Assembly (NCBI GenBank): GCA_002366795.1
Contig: DFBX01000131.1
Location: 1 to 38,593 of the forward strand
Direction: 5' to 3'
Source: Rhodobacteraceae bacterium UBA3069
Lineage (GTDB): Bacteria; Pseudomonadota; Alphaproteobacteria; Rhodobacterales; Rhodobacteraceae
Length of the DNA: 38,593 bases
The stretch's first letter is position 1. Every line of letters starts with the position of its first letter. Below are positions 32,197 through 38,593 of the stretch, one piece after another. The notes under the pieces were generated by a model. The model did no database searches. It saw only the letters and a program-made list of their open reading frames with translations, and was not told where the DNA came from. A program made the translations under genes and the position numbers.

Positions 32197-33333
32197 ATGG
32201 TGCCTGCCGAGCAATTACGACGTTTTCGAAATGCCGCGCCATTCTGGCTGTCGCTGGCGCTGATCCCGCTGGCGTGGCTGGGCGCGGTGCTGGGCGGCTG
32301 GTGGCTGGCGCTGCTGCCGCTGTCGGCCTGGTGGCTGTTCACCGTGCTTGACGCGTTGACGGGGCTGAACCTTGAAAACGCCGATCTGAAAGCGACCGAG
32401 GACGACCTGATCTGGTATCGCGCCATCACCATGCTGTGGTTCCTGGTGCAGCTTGTCACGATCTACGGACTGATCTGGTATGTCACGCATACGGACCACC
32501 TGTCGGCTTTCGAAATGCTGGTGCTGTTCTTTGGCGTCGGTGTGATTTCCGGCACTGTTGGAATTGTCTATGCGCATGAACTGCTGCACCAGAAGAACAA
32601 GGTCGAGCGCTGGCTGGGCGATCTGCTGTTGGCGACGGTGCTGTATTCGCATTTCCGCACGGAACATCTGCTGGTGCATCACCGCCACGTGGGCACGCCG
32701 CGCGATGCGGTGACGGCGCGCTATAACGAAGGATTCCACCGCTTTTTCATTCGCGTTCTGCGCGAAAGCCCCGTGTCGGCGTGGGAGGCGGAAAAGGCGA
32801 TGCTGGCGCGGCGCGGATCGGGGCCGTTCAACCGGCGCAACCCGTTCTGGCGCTATGCGGTGCTGCAACTGATGGCCGTCGTCCTGGCGATCTGGGTCGG
32901 CGGGCTGCTGGGGCTGGTGTTGTTCGTGATACAGGCGCTGTCGGCGATCTGGCAGCTTGAGCTGACCAACTATGTCGAACACTACGGGCTAACGCGCGAA
33001 CATCTGGGCGACGGGAAATACGAACATGTCAAACCGCATCACAGCTGGAATGCGGCGCATCGGGCGACCAATTGGCTGCTGATCAACCTGCAACGCCATT
33101 CGGATCACCACTACAAACCCGACCGGCGCTTTCCCCTTTTGCAAAACCATGACGAATCCCAAGCTCCGCAACTGCCCTTTGGTTATCCGCTGATGGCGGC
33201 GGCGGCGATGGTGCCGCCCCTCTGGCGCCGTTGGATGAACCCCAAGGTGCGCGCCTGGCGGCGGCAGTATTACCCACAGATCATAGATTGGACACCATAC
33301 AAGACAGGCGAATTGCCTATGCCGCGGCCATAG
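32197..33333 (+). CDS. alkB: AlkB-type membrane di-iron alkane 1-monooxygenase
   Basis: A 378-residue integral-membrane di-iron hydroxylase. The histidine boxes are complete: HELLH at 127-131, EHLLVHHRHVG from 146, LQRHSDHH at 288-295, with NYVEHYGL at 248-255, the motif separating AlkB from fatty-acid desaturases. About six membrane segments precede or separate them. It would hydroxylate the terminal methyl of medium-chain alkanes or similar chains using O2 and rubredoxin-delivered electrons. No rubredoxin gene is visible in the window. It sits 12 bp behind mutY, so it may be co-transcribed. It converges with the chemoreceptor gene, only 3 bp away. Confidence 0.9.
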   Translation: MVPAEQLRRFRNAAPFWLSLALIPLAWLGAVLGGWWLALLPLSAWWLFTVLDALTGLNLENADLKATEDDLIWYRAITMLWFLVQLVTIYGLIWYVTHTDHLSAFEMLVLFFGVGVISGTVGIVYAHELLHQKNKVERWLGDLLLATVLYSHFRTEHLLVHHRHVGTPRDAVTARYNEGFHRFFIRVLRESPVSAWEAEKAMLARRGSGPFNRRNPFWRYAVLQLMAVVLAIWVGGLLGLVLFVIQALSAIWQLELTNYVEHYGLTREHLGDGKYEHVKPHHSWNAAHRATNWLLINLQRHSDHHYKPDRRFPLLQNHDESQAPQLPFGYPLMAAAAMVPPLWRRWMNPKVRAWRRQYYPQIIDWTPYKTGELPMPRP

Positions 33334-33336
33334 GTT

Positions 33337-34800
33337 TTATTCGGCGGCAATGGCGCTATCGCCTTCGAAACTGGCCCCGTCCGTTCCCGCCAGATGGAAC
33401 TGTCCCAAACGGTTCGCCACGCCATCCGAACGGCTGCGCAGCAATTGCACCGACTGGTTGACCTGCGCCGCGATGCCCGCGTTCGCCTGCGTTTCGACTT
33501 CCAGATCGGTCATGCCCTTGTTCACGGCTTCCATGGTCATGGCCTGATCCTTGGTGACGGATGCGATTTCGGTGACAAGGTTCGACACCTGCCCCACATG
33601 GGTCAGGATTTCATTCAGGGTCGTGCCGGTGCGCGCCACCAGTTTGGAGCCTTGTGCGACCTGGTTGCCGCTGTCCTCGATCAGGCCGCGGATTTCCTTG
33701 GCAGAGGAGGAGGACCGTGCCGCCAGTTCGCGCACTTCGGTGGCGACAACGGCGAAACCGCGCCCGGCCTCGCCCGCGCGGGCGGCTTCGACCCCTGCAT
33801 TCAGGGCCAGAAGGTTCGTCTGGAACGAGATGTCGTCGATCACGTCCACGATCTGGCCGATATGCGTCGAAGATGCTTCGATCCTGTGCATCGCCTCTTG
33901 TGTTTCGCCGACGACATGCGCGCCCATCTCGGCCTCGCGCCGGTTGGATTCAGACGCATCCTGCGCGCTTTGCGCCAGTTCGGCCGCGCCGCGCACGGTG
34001 TTTCCCAGATCCTGTAGCGCGGCGACGGATTCCTCCAGGGTGGCAGCCTGACGTTCACTGCGCTCTGCCAGTTCATCGGCGCGGGAATTCACCTCGGCCG
34101 AGGTCGCGCCCGCTTCCTTGGCGCTGACAGCCATGTCACCGATCACCTGTGACAGGCGCGTGCGCAGACCATCATAACTGGTTTCAATGCCCTTGAACCA
34201 GTCCGGCATCGGCTTGCCCCATCCGCTGCCAAGTTGATAGGTCAGATCATCGCGCATCATCTTGTCCATTCCCTTGGACATTTCGGCCAAAGCCGCGGCG
34301 CGCTCTTCGGCTTGGGTTTCGAAATAGGCACCCATCACCATGACCGTGTCCAGCGCGATAGCCTTTTGAATGACGTTGACCGCCGCGATCAAGCTGTTCG
34401 CGCGGTTGAACCCAAATCGTCTGCTCAACTGGTGGATCATCAAGGTTTGAAGCGTCGCGCTGACCTTGGAATAGGCCGCGATGTATTCGACGAAAGGCAG
34501 GTCGATCTTGAAATGCACCGCACCTATACGTTTGGTCGAAACGACATATTCAGTATCGAATGCACCGCTGAACAACATCGCCCAATGCTGTGTCTGTTTT
34601 TCGCGCGCGTGTTCCAGCATCCCGGATTGGCGGAAAAAAGGAGCCGTGCGGGGGTTTGTCATGATGTCGGCGTAGAAATCATCAAGAAAACCATCGATTT
34701 TCGTGCTGATATGCGACCACATTCTGGAAAGGCTGGCGCGTTCGCCGTTCCCGATGCCGAACGCCTCAAGCGTTTCTTCGATATTTAGCTGATTTCTCAT
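33337..34800 (-). CDS. Soluble globin-coupled methyl-accepting chemotaxis protein (HemAT-like)
   Basis: A 487-residue chemoreceptor without membrane segments. Residues ~1-180 are a protoglobin sensor domain; RIGAVHFKIDLPFVEYIAAY places the proximal haem ligand at His96. The C-terminal part is an MCP signalling coiled coil with the hairpin tip IDDISFQTNLLALNAGVEAARAGEAGRGFAVVATEVRELA, where CheA/CheW bind. It likely senses oxygen or another diatomic gas and signals to the chemotaxis kinase in the cytoplasm. Start 34800 is set by AGGAGAGG in front; the extra 35 residues open upstream lack globin similarity. No che genes are nearby. Confidence 0.9.
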   Translation of the reverse strand: MRNQLNIEETLEAFGIGNGERASLSRMWSHISTKIDGFLDDFYADIMTNPRTAPFFRQSGMLEHAREKQTQHWAMLFSGAFDTEYVVSTKRIGAVHFKIDLPFVEYIAAYSKVSATLQTLMIHQLSRRFGFNRANSLIAAVNVIQKAIALDTVMVMGAYFETQAEERAAALAEMSKGMDKMMRDDLTYQLGSGWGKPMPDWFKGIETSYDGLRTRLSQVIGDMAVSAKEAGATSAEVNSRADELAERSERQAATLEESVAALQDLGNTVRGAAELAQSAQDASESNRREAEMGAHVVGETQEAMHRIEASSTHIGQIVDVIDDISFQTNLLALNAGVEAARAGEAGRGFAVVATEVRELAARSSSSAKEIRGLIEDSGNQVAQGSKLVARTGTTLNEILTHVGQVSNLVTEIASVTKDQAMTMEAVNKGMTDLEVETQANAGIAAQVNQSVQLLRSRSDGVANRLGQFHLAGTDGASFEGDSAIAAE

Positions 34801-34903
34801 CGCACCTCTCCTTAGTTGCGGTTCCCCGCTTCGATACGCAGAACGCGCCTCAAAAGTTGCATTCGGGTTAATATTCGCAGCTGAAATACTGAGCACTTGA
34901 AAC

Positions 34904-34930
34904 AAAAAGACCCCGCCACGAGGGCGGGGT
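34904..34930 (-). terminator. Intrinsic terminator of ccrM
   Basis: On the minus strand, ACCCCGCC (34930-34923) pairs with GGCGGGGT (34917-34910) around a 5-nt loop, followed by C and TTTTT (34908-34904). It lies 56 bp after the ccrM stop and separates it from the chemoreceptor gene on the same strand. Confidence 0.88.
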
Positions 34931-34985
34931 TAGTTGATGCCTTGTGTCAGGTCACAGGCACCGGCGGTGTCTGGGTAAAGTCGCC

Positions 34986-36101
34986 CTAGTTCGGGCGGTC
35001 GGCCATTTCGGCACGAATCTTTTGGCGGAACACGTCGATCGGCACGCGGGCGCCCTCGCGCTGGATGCACCAGTAGGTCCAGCCGTTGCATGAGGGCGCG
35101 CCTTCGAGTGCGGCACCAACCTGATGGATCGACCCCTTGACGTCATCGCCGATCAGCGTGCCGTCGGCACGGACCTTGGCCTTGTAACGCCCGTTGATGG
35201 AATACAGGTTCTCGCCCGGGCGCAGCATGCCGCGTTCGACCAACTGGCCAAAGGGCACGCGCGGTTCGGCGCGTTTGGAGGTGGACACTTGCAGCGCGTC
35301 ACGATCGAATTTGCGCACGTTGGCGATGCGTTTGGTGGCGACCTTGCGATAAGCCTCTTCGCGTTCGATGCCGATGAATTCGCGGCCCAGCATCTTGGCG
35401 ACCGCACCAGTGGTGCCAGTGCCAAAGAACGGGTCCAGCACCACATCACCGGGGTTGGTCGAACCGACCAGAACACGGTGCAGCAGGGATTCGGGTTTTT
35501 GCGTCGGATGGGCCTTGTCGCCGCTGTCATCCTTGAGCCGCTCATGCCCGGTGCAGATCGGCAGCACCCAGTCAGAGCGCATCTGCACGCCTTCGTTCAA
35601 GGCTTTCAGCGCCTCGTAGTTGAAGGTGTATTTGCCGCCCTCGGATTTCGACGCCCAGACCATGGTCTCATGTGCGTTGGTGAAACGCTTGCCGCGGAAG
35701 TTCGGCATCGGGTTCGACTTGCGCCAGACCACGTCATTGAGGATCCAGAAGCCCTGGTTCTGCAGCTCGGTGCCCATGCGGAAGATATTGTGATACGATC
35801 CGATCACCCAGATCGCGCCATTCGGTTTCAGGATGCGGCGGGCCGCTTTCAGCCAGTCACGGGTGAACCGATCATAGACCGCGAAGCTGTCGAACTGGTC
35901 CCAGTGATCGTCAACCGCATCGACCTTGGAATTGTCAGGCCGATGCAGGTCGCCCTTGAGCTGCAAGTTATAGGGCGGGTCCGCGAAAATCAGGTCCACG
36001 GATTCCTCTGGCAGACTGTTCATCACCTCGATGCAGTCACCGTCGATAATCGTGTTGAGAGGGAGCGCAGGCGCGCTCTTTGCTTTGGTCATTGTTTTCA
36101 T
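34986..36101 (-). CDS. ccrM: Cell-cycle DNA adenine methyltransferase CcrM (GANTC)
   Basis: A 371-residue beta-class N6-adenine methyltransferase. DPPY is at 41-44 and the SAM-binding DPFFGTGTTG is at 223-232. The C-terminal ~100 residues with CNGWTYW (338-344) form the CcrM-type domain that reads the GANTC site. In alphaproteobacteria it methylates hemimethylated GANTC late in S phase and controls cell-cycle genes with GcrA and CtrA. Start: ATG 36101 (KTMTKAKS) with a GAGG-like site, or ATG 36092. Three GANTC sites lie just upstream, consistent with self-regulation. It is followed by an intrinsic terminator. Confidence 0.95.
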   Translation of the reverse strand: MKTMTKAKSAPALPLNTIIDGDCIEVMNSLPEESVDLIFADPPYNLQLKGDLHRPDNSKVDAVDDHWDQFDSFAVYDRFTRDWLKAARRILKPNGAIWVIGSYHNIFRMGTELQNQGFWILNDVVWRKSNPMPNFRGKRFTNAHETMVWASKSEGGKYTFNYEALKALNEGVQMRSDWVLPICTGHERLKDDSGDKAHPTQKPESLLHRVLVGSTNPGDVVLDPFFGTGTTGAVAKMLGREFIGIEREEAYRKVATKRIANVRKFDRDALQVSTSKRAEPRVPFGQLVERGMLRPGENLYSINGRYKAKVRADGTLIGDDVKGSIHQVGAALEGAPSCNGWTYWCIQREGARVPIDVFRQKIRAEMADRPN

Positions 36102-36154
36102 TCTCTGCCTCGTTCGCGGCACCAGTTTCGGCGCTCGTTGTTGAGGAGAAGGAT

Positions 36155-36193
36155 GAGTCAAACCTGATTCGCGGTCAATTTCTTTTTTGAATC
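36155..36193 (-). promoter_or_regulatory. Cluster of three GANTC sites upstream of ccrM
   Basis: GAGTC 36155-36159, GATTC 36166-36170 and GAATC 36189-36193. The first two lie in the 90-bp gap before ccrM, 54-69 bp upstream of its start; the third overlaps the end of rnhB. In Caulobacter, ccrM is controlled by methylation of GANTC sites in its own promoter region; the same feedback is likely here. Confidence 0.65.
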
Positions 36194-36824
36194 AGCCACT
36201 TATGTTTTTATCTTGATACAAGATATTGTGGACGGGTTTGAACGAACGTCTATGGTGTGGGGTCGGGCCGAGATTTTGAAGCGCCAGCATGTGGCTTTTC
36301 GATCCGTATCCGGCGTTCGTTTCCCAACCATAGCCGGGCCACTGTTGCGCCAAATCCCACATGACATAATCCCGCCGTATTTTGGCCACAATTGAAGCCG
36401 CCGCGATGGACAATGAACGCCCATCCCCCTTGACGATCGCTTCTGACGAAACAGTCAGCCCGCGGGGAATCATGTTGCCGTCGATCAGCAGGTGCCGCGC
36501 TGCGCGAGGCAGGCCCGCCACCGCCCGTTCCATCGCCAGGTGCGAGGCGCGCAGGATGTTGATCTCGTCTATCTCCTCCACCGTGGCCTCGGCGATGGAC
36601 ACCTCGGCGCCGGCAAGGATCAGATCGTTCAGCGCCGCGCGCTTTTTCGCTGTCAGTTTCTTTGAATCGTTCAGCCCGTCGGGGATGTTGTCGGGGTCAA
36701 GGATCACGGCTGCGGCAGTCACAGGGCCGGCCAAGGGGCCGCGCCCGACCTCGTCCACGCCAGCGACGGGGGTCAGGCGGCGCTGCAGCGCCGCCAGTTC
36801 AAAGGTAAAATCAGGTCCATCCAT
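36192..36824 (-). CDS. rnhB: Ribonuclease HII
   Basis: A 210-residue type 2 RNase H that removes ribonucleotides from DNA and RNA from RNA-DNA hybrids. The active-site acids are readable: VAGVDEVGRGPLAG (Asp and Glu), DSKKL, LLIDGN (Asp), and SIAAASIVAKIRRDYVM (Asp after the Arg pair). C-terminal GYGWETNAGYGSKSHMLAL and HHRRSFKPV are family blocks. ATG 36824 is chosen over an upstream TTG at 36857, which would start inside the preceding terminator. It is upstream of ccrM on the same strand. Confidence 0.95.
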   Translation of the reverse strand: MDGPDFTFELAALQRRLTPVAGVDEVGRGPLAGPVTAAAVILDPDNIPDGLNDSKKLTAKKRAALNDLILAGAEVSIAEATVEEIDEINILRASHLAMERAVAGLPRAARHLLIDGNMIPRGLTVSSEAIVKGDGRSLSIAAASIVAKIRRDYVMWDLAQQWPGYGWETNAGYGSKSHMLALQNLGPTPHHRRSFKPVHNILYQDKNISG

Positions 36825-36855
36825 GGGGCCGCTTATAAGGGGCGGGCGCGGATAC

Positions 36856-36884
36856 AAAAAGGGGCGCAGGCTTCCCCGCGCCCC
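36856..36884 (-). terminator. Intrinsic terminator between the secreted-protein gene and rnhB
   Basis: GGGGCGC (plus 36861-36867) pairs with GCGCCCC (36878-36884) around a 10-nt loop; on the minus strand it is followed by TTTTT (36860-36856). It ends the gene at 36913-37434. Confidence 0.85.
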
Positions 36885-36912
36885 AAGGGTGCTTGCTGCA
36901 CCTCTGCTCGAT

Positions 36913-37434
36913 TTATCGGCGGGCCGAACGATAGCCCAGACGGGTCATGCACTGCACATCCCATGCTTTCCATGTGCCGCCACGCGGGCCAGCCAGATCG
37001 GTGCGGCACTGGCCCGGCAGATCGCGCAGGCGGATGTTGTTCTTGTTCAGGCATTTGTCGCCCATGTAGGTGCGGGTGCCGTGACGGGTGCGCGCCGTCA
37101 GCGTGCATTGCGAGGGCAGAACCTGAGCACGCACGCGGTTCGGCAGCGGGCGCGGGATGATGTGACCACGGTTCGGTACGTTCACCTTGGGCCGCGGATC
37201 GCGGTGGCCGTTATGGGTATAATGCTGCGGCGCATAGTGACGTTCGCGGGTGACAACCTGATTTTGATGGCGACCCCGGTTATCATTGGTAAGCGCATCG
37301 GCGATAATCGCGGCGGCGGCAGCCCCCGCGATAAAGCGGAACACCTCTTTCTCGGCCGCTTGCGCGTGGGATGCGCCAAAAGCGGTCAGGGTCAGCGAAG
37401 CGGCCAGGATGGTGGCGGTGAATTTGCGGGACAT
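36913..37434 (-). CDS. Small secreted protein, unknown function
   Basis: A 173-residue protein (175 if it starts at ATG 37440) with a Sec signal peptide: SRKFTATILAASLTLTAFGASHAQA, cleavage near residue 26. A short hydrophobic, Ala-rich stretch follows (RFIAGAAAAAIIADAL). The middle is basic and His/Asn/Pro-rich. The C-terminal ~65 residues contain four Cys (SQCTL, DKCLN, GQCRT, VQCMT), probably two disulfides. I do not recognise a family. AGGA in front fits the 37434 start better. It is divergent from the gene at 37612 across a 177-bp region with a palindrome, and ends at an intrinsic terminator. Confidence 0.75.
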   Translation of the reverse strand: MSRKFTATILAASLTLTAFGASHAQAAEKEVFRFIAGAAAAAIIADALTNDNRGRHQNQVVTRERHYAPQHYTHNGHRDPRPKVNVPNRGHIIPRPLPNRVRAQVLPSQCTLTARTRHGTRTYMGDKCLNKNNIRLRDLPGQCRTDLAGPRGGTWKAWDVQCMTRLGYRSARR

Positions 37435-37524
37435 GGGCATTGGTCCTTTTCTTGATTTAAGGTGTCCGGGCCAATGGGGCCGAACGCGATGGGTTCAACA
37501 TCGGTCCGACCGGCAAAGTCAGGC

Positions 37525-37586
37525 AATATCGGGGGGTTGTTATCGGATAACAGGCAGGTTCCGGCCCTTTGGTTATTGAATATCGG
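37525..37586. promoter_or_regulatory. Divergent intergenic region with palindrome and AATATCGG repeats
   Basis: GTTATC 37539-37544, central G, GATAAC 37546-37551 form a perfect 13-bp palindrome. AATATCGG occurs at 37525-37532 and again at 37579-37586, 54 bp apart. All lie between two divergent genes for small secreted proteins, a natural place for an operator. No regulator is identified. Confidence 0.45.
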
Positions 37587-37611
37587 CGGTCTGCTGCGCA
37601 TTGTCGGGCGC

Positions 37612-37902
37612 ATGAAACAGATGCTTCTTTCCCTTGCCGCCGCGGCGGCCCTATTGATTGCGCAGCCCGCTGCCGCCGCCGATTGCTATGCCGATTACAA
37701 GGCCAAGCAGGACAGCCCGCTGCGGCTGCATTATGGTGTCATGCAGGTGAACGGTGCCTGCACCAAACAGAATGCCCGCGCCGAATTGTCGGCGCGGCTG
37801 AAGCAGAATGGCTGGACCTTGCTGAACGTCCTTTCCGTGTTCGATGGGTCGGGATTGCAAGGGAGGCAGGCGAATGCAGGACAATATTTCCTCGGCTACT
37901 GA
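37612..37902 (+). CDS. Small secreted protein, unknown function
   Basis: A 96-residue protein with a clear Sec signal peptide (MKQMLLSLAAAAALLIAQPAAA, cleavage around residue 23). The mature part begins ADCYADYKAKQDSPLRLHYGVM and contains a second Cys in NGACTKQNA, so one disulfide is likely. It ends LNVLSVFDGSGLQGRQANAGQYFLGY. I do not know its function; the composition is that of a conserved Roseobacter-type hypothetical. The frame is open upstream, but ATG 37612 is where the signal peptide begins. Its last 29 nt overlap the next gene. Confidence 0.7.
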   Translation: MKQMLLSLAAAAALLIAQPAAAADCYADYKAKQDSPLRLHYGVMQVNGACTKQNARAELSARLKQNGWTLLNVLSVFDGSGLQGRQANAGQYFLGY

Positions 37903-38578
37903 TATGCGGCGGTCGGGCAACCGGCTGGTCGTGTTTGGCATTGCCGGGATCGTCGCGATCCTGCTGGCCGCGGCGGTGGTTTTGTTTTTCACCCTGCCCG
38001 ACGCCAACGCATTCAACGCGCGAGTCGAACGGTTGTTCGTGGAAAACGACAACCTGACCAGCGGGGCGGAAATCAAGCTGCTGGAAATCCTTGCCGGATC
38101 GGGCACCGCCTTTTCCGACACGCTGGCCAGTTACCGGGTGGTGATTTTCGTGCTTCTGATCTTTGCCACCGCGCTATTGGTGGCGGCACTGGTGTTCCTT
38201 GTCATGCTGGTGGCGATGAACCGGCGCATGGCACAGATCGAACGGTCGGGCATCCAGGTGAACTCGCTGCTGATCTCGCGCGAGGAAAACACGGTTTACC
38301 TGAACGACATGGGTTTCAAGCTGACCGATGCGGCGATGGAAACGCTTTCCGTTCTGGCCGAGGCGCGGCTGGACGACGATATGCTGTCCGGCGCCGAGAT
38401 CGAGGCCGTGGTGTCGGGACGTCAGGCCAGCGATTGCGAGGAAGCCGCCGGCGCAACCCGCATCAAGCGGCTGCGCGATACCTTGGGCAACCAGCTTGTG
38501 TCGGAATTGCTGGTGAAGAACATCGCGCGGCGCGGGTACATGCTGTCCGTTGATAAAAACGTGATCCGGATGCTTTAG
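37874..38578 (+). CDS. Two-TM protein with C-terminal winged-helix (OmpR-type) domain
   Basis: A 234-residue protein. Two membrane segments: about 19-40 (LVVFGIAGIVAILLAAAVVLFF) and about 89-115 (VVIFVLLIFATALLVAALVFLVML). They enclose a ~48-residue loop. The C-terminal ~95 residues read like an OmpR/PhoB effector domain: FKLTDAAMETLSVLAEARL, LSGAEIEAVVSG, then TRIKRLRDTLGNQ and a closing ARRGYMLSV, the recognition-helix-plus-wing pattern. Both termini would be cytoplasmic. GGGAGG at 37861-37866 precedes the ATG by 7 nt. It overlaps the upstream secreted-protein gene by 29 nt, so they are coupled. Function is unknown; a membrane-tethered regulator is the best reading. Confidence 0.65.
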   Translation: MQDNISSATDMRRSGNRLVVFGIAGIVAILLAAAVVLFFTLPDANAFNARVERLFVENDNLTSGAEIKLLEILAGSGTAFSDTLASYRVVIFVLLIFATALLVAALVFLVMLVAMNRRMAQIERSGIQVNSLLISREENTVYLNDMGFKLTDAAMETLSVLAEARLDDDMLSGAEIEAVVSGRQASDCEEAAGATRIKRLRDTLGNQLVSELLVKNIARRGYMLSVDKNVIRML

Positions 38579-38593
38579 GTGGCGTCTTCATTT

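Noticed and set aside
34864..34872. A CtrA site upstream of the chemoreceptor gene
   Set aside because: Only one TTAACC half-site is present (minus strand); no second half at the right spacing.
1..38593. tRNA, rRNA, CRISPR arrays, insertion sequences or phage genes
   Set aside because: I checked all intergenic gaps; none holds a cloverleaf, spaced repeat array, or transposase/integrase motif.

Overview
The window is a gene-dense stretch of high-GC chromosome from an alphaproteobacterium, almost certainly Rhodobacterales (Roseobacter/Rhodobacter group). The evidence is a ccrM-type GANTC methylase beside rnhB, the dsbA-dciA/mutY block, the leuS-lptE-holA operon, Rhodobacterales-type DUF2125 and DUF4170 proteins, and a pmbA-CysQ-like-DUF4170-waaA-lpxK cluster. 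I see no rRNA, tRNA, CRISPR array, transposase or phage gene. About 38 protein genes fill nearly all of the sequence.

Layout. 1-4250: yggT (minus), a THEM6-like thioesterase, then an overlapping trio of UMF1-type MFS transporter, mepA murein endopeptidase and phytase/esterase-like periplasmic protein. 4342-5738: a YhhQ-type queuosine-precursor transporter, a 347-base gap holding a structured small RNA with its own terminator, and arfB (ribosome rescue). 5754-9368 (minus): acyl-CoA synthetase, pncB, pncA. 9466-12979: trhO, then an MFS transporter and a GT4 glycosyltransferase on minus. 13132-17831: leuS-lptE-holA and a GST-like protein. 17877-22247: a flavoprotein and mechanosensitive channel (minus), an HNH protein (plus), and a short crotonase with an SDR (minus). 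22374-28731: DUF2125, pmbA, CysQ-like phosphatase, DUF4170, waaA and lpxK; the last two build Kdo-lipid A. 28728-31022 (minus): dciA-like, dsbA-like, CaiB/BaiF CoA-transferase. 31105-33333: mutY and an AlkB-type membrane hydroxylase. 33337-37434 (minus): soluble globin-coupled chemoreceptor, ccrM, rnhB, and a small secreted protein. 37612-38578: a small secreted protein overlapping a two-TM protein with a C-terminal winged helix.

What stands out. (1) The RNA between yhhQ and arfB has a closing helix, an intrinsic terminator, and an 18-codon reading frame whose Shine-Dalgarno sequence is exactly one strand of the closing helix. (2) A short repeat (core near CATTGTTCTRWAAATAC) sits in each of the three convergent gene gaps larger than 40 bp; one copy has been read through into the HNH gene and supplies its last ~28 residues. 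(3) Three GANTC sites lie within 39 bp just upstream of ccrM. (4) The terminal gene looks like a membrane-tethered winged-helix protein with inverted ToxR/CadC order, near a perfect 13-bp palindrome. (5) The 202-residue crotonase lacks both usual catalytic glutamates.

All function calls come from recognising motifs and family patterns by eye; no search was run. The RNA's family is unassigned.
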